Made by a program: the position numbers and the translations under genes
Shown here: positions 26,362 through 33,081 of the stretch, piece after piece
Position numbering within the stretch: the first letter of the stretch is position 1
How the letters are laid out: each line of letters starts with the position of its first letter
NCBI GenBank assembly: GCA_945877815.1
Contig: CAMDWJ010000034.1
Coordinates: forward strand, 1 to 43,901
Reading direction: 5' to 3'
Length of the DNA stretch: 43,901 nucleotides
From: Caenispirillum bisanense
GTDB taxonomy: Bacteria > Pseudomonadota > Alphaproteobacteria > Rhodospirillales > UBA2165
The notes under the pieces: generated by a model
What the model saw: the letters and a program-made list of their open reading frames with translations, nothing else
The model's database searches: none
What the model was told of the DNA's origin: nothing

Positions 26362-26412
26362 GTGTCCATCTGCCTGCCCGGGGCCGTTTGCCAGCCGTAC
26401 CATGGGGCCGCT

Positions 26413-26427
26413 ATGATGCAGCATCAT
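26413..26427. promoter_or_regulatory. 15-bp palindrome upstream of the first Bug/TctC gene
   Basis: ATGATGC-A-GCATCAT is a perfect palindrome 41 nt before the start at 26469. A second hairpin, GGGGCG...CGCCCC, is at 26434-26453 in the same leader. The palindrome could be an operator. A 7-bp arm is expected a few times by chance in a window this size, so the evidence is mainly position. Confidence 0.3.
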
Positions 26428-26468
26428 GAAAATGGGGCGACCTCAAACGCCCCCGTCGGGAGTATAGA

Positions 26469-27452
26469 ATGCTGTTTTCGCTAAAAACTTCGATGCGGTC
26501 CGCGTTGGCTGCGGCGGCTCTGGGTGCCTTGGCCATTCCTGCCAATGCCCAGCAATATCCGGCGCGAGATATTCATGTCATCAACGGCTATGCGGCGGGC
26601 TCGGGCGCGGACGTGATCGTGCGCTATTATGCCGACAAGCTACAGAAGCTCGCAGGTAAAGCGATCATCGTCGAGAACAAGCCGGGTGCGGCTGGCAATA
26701 TCGCCATGGAAACCGCCGCCAGATCGAAGCCAGACGGCTACAGCATCTATATGACCGCCGGCAGTTCGATGGCAAATAGCGTCAGCCTGTTTAAAAATCT
26801 TCAGGTCGTACCGACCAAGGATTTCACGATGGTGACGACGCTGCTGCGTCTCTCCTTCGTACTCGTGGTCGGGCCGAAGTCGCCGGTGAAATCGGTTGCC
26901 GAACTGACCACGCTCATGAAGACCAAACCCGACAACGGCCTCTATGGCGCCACCGCGCCGTCGGGCATCGTTTCGGCCGAGCTCTACAAGTCGGTGAGCG
27001 GCCTGAGCACGACCTACGTGAGCTATAAGGACGCCTCCTCGGCGCTGGTCGATTTGGTCGACGGCGGCATCGATTGGATGTTCATGGATCCGATCGCCGC
27101 CCTTGAACATATGCGTGCGGGCCGGATCCGCGGCCTCGCCGTCGGCGCCGCCGAGCGCGTGAAGGCGATCCCCGAATTGCCTTCGATGACCGAATCTGGC
27201 GTCCCCGGCGTCGACGTCGTTGCCTGGTGGGCTGTCGCCTTGCCCGCAGGCACGCCGCGCCCCATCGTCGATCAGCTGGCGACTTGGTTTAACCAAATCA
27301 CCCAGACCGATGAGACCAAGGAATTCATCAATCGCGTGGTCGGCGGAGATCCATTCCCGGGCAATCCGGATATGGCGCAGAAGCTTCTCGAAACCGATAC
27401 CGTACGTTGGCGCGCCTATATCAAGACCGCAAAAATCGAGCCCCAGGGTTAA
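26469..27452 (+). CDS. Bug/TctC-family tripartite tricarboxylate transporter substrate-binding protein, copy 1
   Basis: A 327-residue periplasmic binding protein with signal peptide MLFSLKTSMRSALAAAALGA...NAQ. The family pattern is clear: YPARDIHVINGYAAGSGAD at the start of the mature protein, VENKPGAAGNIAMETAARSKPDGY, then the YGATAPSG and WMFMDPIAALEHMRAGRIRGLAV segments. Bug proteins usually bind small carboxylic acids, including aromatic acids, through the region after VENKPGAAG. No TctA or TctB membrane genes are present, as is common for orphan Bug proteins. GGGAG precedes the ATG. It is followed 45 nt later by a second copy, with a terminator upstream separating it from the oxygenase array. 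Confidence 0.93.
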   Translation: MLFSLKTSMRSALAAAALGALAIPANAQQYPARDIHVINGYAAGSGADVIVRYYADKLQKLAGKAIIVENKPGAAGNIAMETAARSKPDGYSIYMTAGSSMANSVSLFKNLQVVPTKDFTMVTTLLRLSFVLVVGPKSPVKSVAELTTLMKTKPDNGLYGATAPSGIVSAELYKSVSGLSTTYVSYKDASSALVDLVDGGIDWMFMDPIAALEHMRAGRIRGLAVGAAERVKAIPELPSMTESGVPGVDVVAWWAVALPAGTPRPIVDQLATWFNQITQTDETKEFINRVVGGDPFPGNPDMAQKLLETDTVRWRAYIKTAKIEPQG

Positions 27453-27497
27453 GCGTAACCGGGCCGATAGAATTCAAGATCAAAGTAGGAGGATCAC

Positions 27498-28466
27498 ATG
27501 ACATTCGTTCGTTCGCTGCGTACCGCCGCTCTCGCCCTTGTCATGGGCGTTCCGGCATTGGCTCAAGCGCAGGACTATCCCTCGAAAGATATCCATATCA
27601 TCTCCAGCCAGGCCGCCGGGTCGGGCGCCGACACGATCGTGCGGTTCTATGCCAACAAAATTCAGGAAATGAGCAAGCAATCGGTCATCGTCGAGAACCG
27701 CCAGGGCGCCTTCGGCATCATCGCGTTCAAGGCGCTCGCCGATGCCAAGCCGGACGGCTACACGCTCTATATGAGTGCCGGCAGTTCGATCGCTGCCGCC
27801 CCGCTTCTCTACCACAACATGACCATCGATCCGCTGAAGCAGTTCACGCAGGTGACCTCGCTGTCCAAGTTCGCCTTCATGCTCGTGGTGCCGAAGGAAT
27901 CGCCCTACGCCGACGTCAAAGCGCTCGTCGAAGGCATGAAGAAAAAGCCCGATCACGGTCTCTATGGCGCAACCGCCACCTCGGGCGTCGTCTCGTCGGA
28001 GCTTCTGAAGGTGTATTCCGGACTCAAGACAACGCAAGTGGCCTACAAGGATTCGCGCTCGGCACTGACCGATCTCATGGCCAACCAGATCGACTGGATG
28101 TTCATGGATCCAATCGCCGCCAACGAGCATATCCGCGCCGGCCGCATCAAGGGTCTCGCGGTCGCGATGCAGGAACGCTTGGGTGCAATTCCGGAAGTCC
28201 CGTCAATGAAGGATGCGGGCTTCCCGCAAATCGACGTGGTCACCTGGTGGACCTTGACGGCGCCAGCCGGCACGCCGAAGCCGGTCATCGACAAGCTCGC
28301 CGGTTGGGTGAACGCCATCAGCAACTCGCCGGAAGGCAAGGAATTCCTCAATCGCAATGGCATGGATCCCTTCGTCGGAACCCCGGAAAGCGCCAATGCG
28401 CTGGTCCGCTCCGATTTCGAAAAATGGAAGGACTACATCGCCAAGGCAGGAATCGAAAAACAGTAA
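27498..28466 (+). CDS. Bug/TctC-family tripartite tricarboxylate transporter substrate-binding protein, copy 2
   Basis: A 322-residue tandem relative of the preceding gene, with signal peptide MTFVRSLRTAALALVMGVPALAQA and mature start QDYPSKDIHIISSQAAGSGAD. Shared blocks include VENRQG, ADAKPDGYTLYMSAGSS, YGATATSG and WMFMDPIAANEHIRAGRIKGLAV. It has an AGGAGG ribosome site. The copy-1 VENKPGAAGN is VENRQGAFGI here, so the ligand contacts probably differ. The gene ends at a bidirectional terminator against the convergent Hsp70 gene. Orphan Bug proteins can act as high-affinity scavengers or feed two-component sensing; neither is shown here. Confidence 0.93.
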   Translation: MTFVRSLRTAALALVMGVPALAQAQDYPSKDIHIISSQAAGSGADTIVRFYANKIQEMSKQSVIVENRQGAFGIIAFKALADAKPDGYTLYMSAGSSIAAAPLLYHNMTIDPLKQFTQVTSLSKFAFMLVVPKESPYADVKALVEGMKKKPDHGLYGATATSGVVSSELLKVYSGLKTTQVAYKDSRSALTDLMANQIDWMFMDPIAANEHIRAGRIKGLAVAMQERLGAIPEVPSMKDAGFPQIDVVTWWTLTAPAGTPKPVIDKLAGWVNAISNSPEGKEFLNRNGMDPFVGTPESANALVRSDFEKWKDYIAKAGIEKQ

Positions 28467-28490
28467 AGCCGCTTCGCGGCGAAACGAAAA

Positions 28491-28519
28491 AGGCCCGGAT
28501 GTTTTCCGGGCCTTTTTTT
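28491..28519. terminator. Bidirectional terminator between TctC copy 2 and the Hsp70 gene
   Basis: AGGCCCGGA (28491-28499) pairs with TCCGGGCCT (28505-28513) around a TGTTT loop. It is flanked by an A run on the left and a T7 run on the right, so it can stop transcripts from both convergent genes. Confidence 0.9.
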
Positions 28520-28526
28520 GTGCGCG

Positions 28527-29780
28527 TCAGATTCTAAATCGACGATCGGCGTCGATTGCCAATCCCAGACCGACCGCGCCAAAATTATCTCCGCTGACGA
28601 TTTCCGCACTTGGAAGCAGGCCTTTTATCATGCCCCTGACGACTGGCGACAATGTCGTGCCACCTGTCAGGAACACCGTCCGGATGTCGCGCGACGTCAC
28701 GTTGCCGATTTCGAGCGTACGCTGAACGGCGGTTCTGATCGTTGCCGACCAGTTTTCCAAAATGGAGCTTAACTGGGCCGCAGATAACTCGAGGGTCAGT
28801 TCGCCGGCCGCGACCGCAAGCGGCATGAAGATCGATTTCGCCTCGCTCAATTTTATCTTTGCCGATTCGGCACAGCTCAACAGGAAATGCCCGCGACGTT
28901 GTTCCAGAACCTGAAGCAGCCGTCCGATCAGCGAGGGTTGCGCGGCTTCCAGCATGATCTGTCGGACGAGTGCGCGGATCTGGGTCGTGTAAAGGCCATT
29001 GATCTTGTGCCAGGTTGCCAGATCGTTGTAGAGCCAACTGGGCACCGGCAGTTCCTTGTCCCGCATCGCGGAGCCAAGCCCCAGCATCGGCATAATCGCG
29101 TCGAGCGAGACAATGCGATCGATATCGTTGCCGCCGAGATGGACGCCGTGGGTCGCGAGAACGGACGCGCCACGCTCGGCATTCTGTGGTTCGGTTTTGA
29201 TGATAGAGAAATCCGAGGTGCCGCCTCCGATATCCACGATGAAAGCAAGATCGCCGCTCGTTCCCGCCGTACTGTTGTACTGATAAGCCGCCGCAATCGG
29301 CTCATACTGGAATTCGACGGTCTCGAAGCCCACGCTTTTGATGATTCCTTCGAATTCGCGTTCGGCGTTTCGATCCGCGTGCGCGTCGTCGTCGATAAAA
29401 TGCACGGGCCGGCCTACGACCACCTTGCGCAGCGATATGCCATACCGCGCTTCGGTGGAAACCTTCATATGATGCAGGAATTCGGCAATAATCTCGGTGA
29501 AAGCAAGCGAACGGCGGCGGAGCTGCGTTCTCTCTGTAACCAGCGCGGTCCCGAGAATGCTTTTCAGCGAGCGCAAAAGCCGCCCTTCGGTCCCCTGGAC
29601 ATAATCATCGATCGCACGTTGACCGAATTGCGTGGAATCATCTTCGAAGTTGTAGAAGATGGCGCTCGGAATCGTGCTGCGTTCCTGATCGATACGCACC
29701 AGAAACGGCTTGGTATCCTTGATCAAGGCGAGGGTGGAATTCGAGGTGCCGAAATCGAGGCCGCAGACGACATCAACCAT
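28527..29780 (-). CDS. Hsp70 family protein, YegD-like (short, no peptide-binding domain)
   Basis: A 417-residue actin-fold ATPase. The nucleotide-binding motifs of Hsp70 are present: phosphate-1 GLDFGTSNSTLAL near the N-terminus, phosphate-2 FIVDIGGGTSDFSI, and the adenosine motif FLTGGTTLSPVVRGMI. The length and the QYEPIAAAYQY and LGGNDID segments match the E. coli YegD type (450 residues), which lacks the canonical C-terminal substrate-binding and lid domains of DnaK. The cellular role of YegD-like proteins is poorly known. It is alone on the minus strand, divergent from the phosphodiesterase gene, with no DnaJ or GrpE partner. It is probably chromosomal background rather than part of the catabolic set. 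Confidence 0.9.
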   Translation of the reverse strand: MVDVVCGLDFGTSNSTLALIKDTKPFLVRIDQERSTIPSAIFYNFEDDSTQFGQRAIDDYVQGTEGRLLRSLKSILGTALVTERTQLRRRSLAFTEIIAEFLHHMKVSTEARYGISLRKVVVGRPVHFIDDDAHADRNAEREFEGIIKSVGFETVEFQYEPIAAAYQYNSTAGTSGDLAFIVDIGGGTSDFSIIKTEPQNAERGASVLATHGVHLGGNDIDRIVSLDAIMPMLGLGSAMRDKELPVPSWLYNDLATWHKINGLYTTQIRALVRQIMLEAAQPSLIGRLLQVLEQRRGHFLLSCAESAKIKLSEAKSIFMPLAVAAGELTLELSAAQLSSILENWSATIRTAVQRTLEIGNVTSRDIRTVFLTGGTTLSPVVRGMIKGLLPSAEIVSGDNFGAVGLGLAIDADRRFRI

Positions 29781-29892
29781 GTTACGTTTCAGCGCTTTCG
29801 GTGGATTCGAGGAGCGGCCCCATGACCGGCAAGATTGGCCGCGCGGGAGCGCTATTTAACGCTTCCGCCGGATTTAGGCTAGAGTTCCCCTC

Positions 29893-30354
29893 ATGAAAAT
29901 CGGCGTCATTTCGGATACCCATGGCCTATTGCGCCCTGAAGCCGTAGACCGGCTGGCCGGCGTCGATCATATCATCCACTCCGGCGATATCGGCAATGCC
30001 GCGATCATTGAACGGCTGCGCGCCATCGCGCCAACCACGGCCATCAGGGGGAATAACGATACGGATGAATGGGCGTCCGCCATCCCGCCCGATGCCGTCG
30101 TCAAGCTTACGGGACGAACGATATTCATTCTGCACGATTTGAAAGAGCTGAGCGGGAAGCCTTCGGACATACGATATGACATCGTCGTTTCGGGTCATTC
30201 CCATAAGCCGAACATCGAGACGATCGGCGGGGTGCTCTATCTCAATCCCGGCAGCGCCGGCCCGCGTCGGTTCAAGTTGCCGATTACGCTGGCGATCCTC
30301 GATCTCAGCGGCGAGCACATCGTGGCCGAGCTTTACGAGATCGTGCCACGCTAG
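29893..30354 (+). CDS. YfcE/MJ0936-type metallophosphoesterase
   Basis: A 153-residue calcineurin-like phosphoesterase. All metal-binding blocks are present: SDTHG (Asp8, His10), HSGDIG (Asp32), RGNND (Asn54), LHDL (His81) and GHSHKP (His102, His104), followed by NPGSAGPRR. Members hydrolyse phosphodiesters in vitro (YfcE) and resemble the Vps29 fold. Its stop overlaps by 3 nt the stop of the minus-strand gene that follows. It is divergent from the Hsp70 gene across a 112-nt spacer in which I see no clear motif. The physiological substrate is unknown. Confidence 0.93.
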   Translation: MKIGVISDTHGLLRPEAVDRLAGVDHIIHSGDIGNAAIIERLRAIAPTTAIRGNNDTDEWASAIPPDAVVKLTGRTIFILHDLKELSGKPSDIRYDIVVSGHSHKPNIETIGGVLYLNPGSAGPRRFKLPITLAILDLSGEHIVAELYEIVPR

Positions 30355-30629
30355 ATCGTACGTGAGTTGTGCGGCGTCACGCCCAGCAGGATCTGACCCA
30401 TGTTGGTAAACTGCGCAGCACCCGCCTGAATATGCTGCGACACCGCGTGCATGTCGCGAAAGCGGCGCTCGAACGGGTTGGCGGCGAAGATCGCGCTGGC
30501 AACCGCCGAGTGATAGGCGACATCGACGACGTCCTTCGCTGCATGGATCGCGTGCGTGCCGGCGAGGCGGAGATCGATCCCGTGTCCGGCATTCGCATCG
30601 GATGACCTGGCGCTTGTTTTTGCGTCCAT
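30351..30629 (-). pseudogene. Acyl-CoA dehydrogenase-like C-terminal fragment (92 residues)
   Basis: Reading from ATG 30629 behind an AGGGAGG site, this 92-residue product resembles only the C-terminal helical domain of acyl-CoA dehydrogenases and related flavin monooxygenases (type-2 C-terminal domain). The key stretches are AAKDVVDVAYHSAVASAIF, NPFERRFRDMHAVSQHIQ and MGQILLG. The family is usually 380-410 residues, and no N-terminal or FAD/acyl-CoA-binding middle domain is encoded upstream; the next gene starts its stop codon at 30682. It therefore looks like the remnant of a deleted gene, although the good ribosome site and intact frame leave open a small expressed protein. The open frame extends to 30725, overlapping the M24 gene, but that part lacks homology. 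Confidence 0.65.
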
Positions 30630-30681
30630 CGTGTCCTCCCTGTCGGGACGATCATAAACCCGAAGGGCGCGCGCGGACAGC

Positions 30682-31755
30682 CTACGCGAACAGAAGCTGC
30701 GCGGTCCCGCCGGGTTTGGCGGCAAGATGCACCGCTCCGCCGCCGAGCCACGGCCCGTCAGACAGATCGGTGTTCACCGAAAGGCTGACGACGGACCCCG
30801 CGCCAATGCGACGGTACTTGGCCGCCTGATCGGCGAGATCGGCCAGCGGATGCCCGCCGACGGGCCCAACCGCCGACCAATGTTTGAAGGTGCTGTTCAT
30901 ACGATCGGACAATTCGGCGCCGGTGCCGAGCCCCGTGGTCACGGCGCGCAGGCGAGCCGCCGCATCCGCCCACGAGGCCGGGGCCTCGCCGCGCGAGAGG
31001 CTAGCCGTGCGGCGTACCCAGAATCCTTTATAGGCGACGGTGACGCGCACCGCGTAGGTGGCGCCCAAAGCCGCATCGCCCTCGAAGCGGCGGAAGTCGG
31101 TGCCTTGCACGAGATCGGGGGCGACAGCGATCTGCACTTCCTCGGCTGCGGCCCGCCGGGCAGCCCCGTCGATCACCCCGATCAGGGCGGAGGCGCGCTC
31201 GAACCCGTGAGTACGAGCTTCGTCGATCGCCGCATCGGCGATGGCGGCGGCATGGCGCGTGAGTTCTATCTCCGGTCCGTCGGCGGGCGAGCGCGCCGTC
31301 GTATAGAGATCGGTCGCGTCGACCAATTCAATCCCGCCGAAGAGCTGGCGGAAAGGCTGGGCCAATCCGTTGGGCAACCGGTCGGCATCGACGACGCCGA
31401 TCTTCTTGATCTCGTCGGCGAAGCCTTTCACGACCTTGGCGGCATCCGCGCCGATGCGCGGCGTGCAGACGACGTCCTCGACATGACAGGTTTCGAGCGC
31501 CCAGCCGCGCACGCGGTTGGACAAAGCGACTAGGATCGTCGGCAGCCCCTCTTGGCCCATCACCATCAATCCCTGGTTCCAGTAAGGGATGAAATGGGTC
31601 AGGTACGAGACCGTCGCCGGACGCGGAAAATTGGTATAGGCGAGTAGCGCATCGAAGCCTTGCGCCTTCATCGCCGCCTGGACTCGCGCCACGCGCGCTT
31701 CGAGCGCGGCCTTCGGGGTTTCCTTTTCGGACCAGGCGAGCAGACCGCGACGCAT
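30682..31755 (-). CDS. M24 (creatinase/prolidase fold) family protein, metal-site residues lost
   Basis: A 357-residue protein encoded 2 nt after a second M24 protein. It has the N-terminal creatinase-type domain (ALEARVARVQAAMKAQGFDALLAYTNFPRPATVSYLT) and a C-terminal region shaped like the pita-bread fold. I cannot find the five metal ligands (Asp, Asp, His, Glu, Glu) of active M24 aminopeptidases: the usual GHG..., EPG and ED...T.G.E motifs are missing. It is most likely a non-catalytic partner or a highly diverged hydrolase. Tight spacing suggests a heteromer with the upstream product. Creatinase itself works without metal, so loss of ligands does not exclude enzyme activity. Confidence 0.75.
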   Translation of the reverse strand: MRRGLLAWSEKETPKAALEARVARVQAAMKAQGFDALLAYTNFPRPATVSYLTHFIPYWNQGLMVMGQEGLPTILVALSNRVRGWALETCHVEDVVCTPRIGADAAKVVKGFADEIKKIGVVDADRLPNGLAQPFRQLFGGIELVDATDLYTTARSPADGPEIELTRHAAAIADAAIDEARTHGFERASALIGVIDGAARRAAAEEVQIAVAPDLVQGTDFRRFEGDAALGATYAVRVTVAYKGFWVRRTASLSRGEAPASWADAAARLRAVTTGLGTGAELSDRMNSTFKHWSAVGPVGGHPLADLADQAAKYRRIGAGSVVSLSVNTDLSDGPWLGGGAVHLAAKPGGTAQLLFA

Positions 31756-31757
31756 GG

Positions 31758-32858
31758 TTATGCCCCCACGGTCTGAAGTTCGCTCGTGAACGAGCCCAGC
31801 ATTTCGCTGCCGCCTTTGGTCACCACCATCGAATCGCCGACCACGACATAGCCGACCTCTGGGTGATAGGTATTGGGGTGCACGATCACGGTGACGTTTT
31901 CTTCCAGCACGGTTTCGACATCCTCCAAGATCGCCGGCACGCCATCGACGAACAGGCCCATGCCGTGGCCGCGCACGCGGGTATATTTGGCGGTCGTATA
32001 TTCGCCGAGGCCGTGGGCGCGGAACACGTCGTTTTCGGCGTGCGCGACATCGGCCGCCGTCACGCCGGGCTTGAGCATCTTCTTGCCCGCCTCCATCGCC
32101 TCGACGAAGACCGCATAGGCGCTCTGCTGCGCCTTGGTCGGCTCGCCGATCACAAGGGTGCGGCAGATCTGCGAATAATAGCCGTCGATGCAGGGCGTCA
32201 GTTCCGTGGTCACCAGATCGCCCGCCTTGAGCTTGCGGTCGGACGGCGGATGCATACCCATCATCTCGACGCCGCCCGATCCCATGATCTGGAAATTCTC
32301 CGGGCAGCCGCGATCGCGAAAATATGCTTCGACCTCGGCGATCACCTGATATTCGGTGCGGCCCGGACGTGAGGCGTCGCGGAAAATCTCATAGCCATCC
32401 TCGGCTATCTTGGTGGCGCGGCGCACCGCGTCGATCTCGGCCGGGGTCTTGATGAACATGCAGCGGTCGAACAAGGCCGTCGCGTCTTCCAACTTCGATC
32501 CCGCGGCCAGCGCCGCCAATCCCATCGGCATGACGGCGAGCGGCGCCTGTCCGATGGCACGGTTGCCCAGCCGTTTGACGTGCCCAGCGATCGCCTCGAC
32601 AAGATCGGGCGCGAAGGTGACCTCGACGGTGGGGCATTCGACCTTGGCGCGTTGTGCCTCGGCGCTGCTTTCGAGGAACAGTTGCGCGGCCCCGTCGCGA
32701 TGGAACACCGCGAAGCCGTCACCCTCGACGATGGCGAAGTCAGTCGAATAACGCAGATAGTCGTTCTGCCAGGCATTGCCGAACAGAACGACGCAATCGA
32801 GTCCGGCGCCGGACAGCACTTGCGTCAGCTTCGCTTTTCGTTCGTCGTGAATCGACAC
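31758..32858 (-). CDS. M24 (creatinase/prolidase fold) family protein with substituted metal ligands
   Basis: A 366-residue M24-fold protein. The N-terminal creatinase domain (about 1-130) and the catalytic-fold half (FIKTPAEIDAVRRATKIAEDGYEIF onward) are complete. Aligning to the canonical D-x10-D...H...E...E pattern, the positions appear to be Glu219, Gln230, His298 (RGHGMGL), His327 (VIVHPNTYH) and Gly341, so only the histidine is conserved. This excludes a standard dimetal aminopeptidase and points to a creatinase-, ectoine-hydrolase- or lyase-like reaction. It is the first gene of a two-gene minus-strand unit with its degenerate neighbour. The substrate may be a small amide or N-alkyl compound; that is inference. 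Confidence 0.8.
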   Translation of the reverse strand: MSIHDERKAKLTQVLSGAGLDCVVLFGNAWQNDYLRYSTDFAIVEGDGFAVFHRDGAAQLFLESSAEAQRAKVECPTVEVTFAPDLVEAIAGHVKRLGNRAIGQAPLAVMPMGLAALAAGSKLEDATALFDRCMFIKTPAEIDAVRRATKIAEDGYEIFRDASRPGRTEYQVIAEVEAYFRDRGCPENFQIMGSGGVEMMGMHPPSDRKLKAGDLVTTELTPCIDGYYSQICRTLVIGEPTKAQQSAYAVFVEAMEAGKKMLKPGVTAADVAHAENDVFRAHGLGEYTTAKYTRVRGHGMGLFVDGVPAILEDVETVLEENVTVIVHPNTYHPEVGYVVVGDSMVVTKGGSEMLGSFTSELQTVGA

Positions 32859-33028
32859 GGCTCAAGGCCCTCCCCGGATAAATTTTTGAAGGCCTCACTA
32901 TCGAGAGCGATGCCCCGTCTGTCAAACCACGGCAGGCAGACGACGACGGCGATTTCAGACACGTCCGAACCGTTCGGAAAGATCGGTCCTCCACCCTTCC
33001 CTCCCCCGCTGGAGGAGGCACTTTTTCT

Positions 33029-33058
33029 TGCCCCCTCCCCCGGGTTGGGGTGGGGGCA
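33029..33058. repeat. GC-rich hairpin in the gap between the acyl-CoA synthetase and M24 genes
   Basis: TGCCCCC-t-CCCC...GGGG-t-GGGGGCA forms an 11-bp stem with one mismatch. It lies 3' of the acyl-CoA synthetase stop (minus strand) in a 223-nt spacer. No T run follows on the minus strand, so a classical terminator is unlikely; it looks like a dispersed palindromic repeat. Confidence 0.5.
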
Positions 33059-33081
33059 CTCGCCCTCGCCGAGGACGCGCG

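Noticed and set aside
29820-29892. tRNA or small RNA gene in the Hsp70/phosphodiesterase spacer
   Set aside because: No cloverleaf or convincing stem-loop followed by T residues could be drawn.
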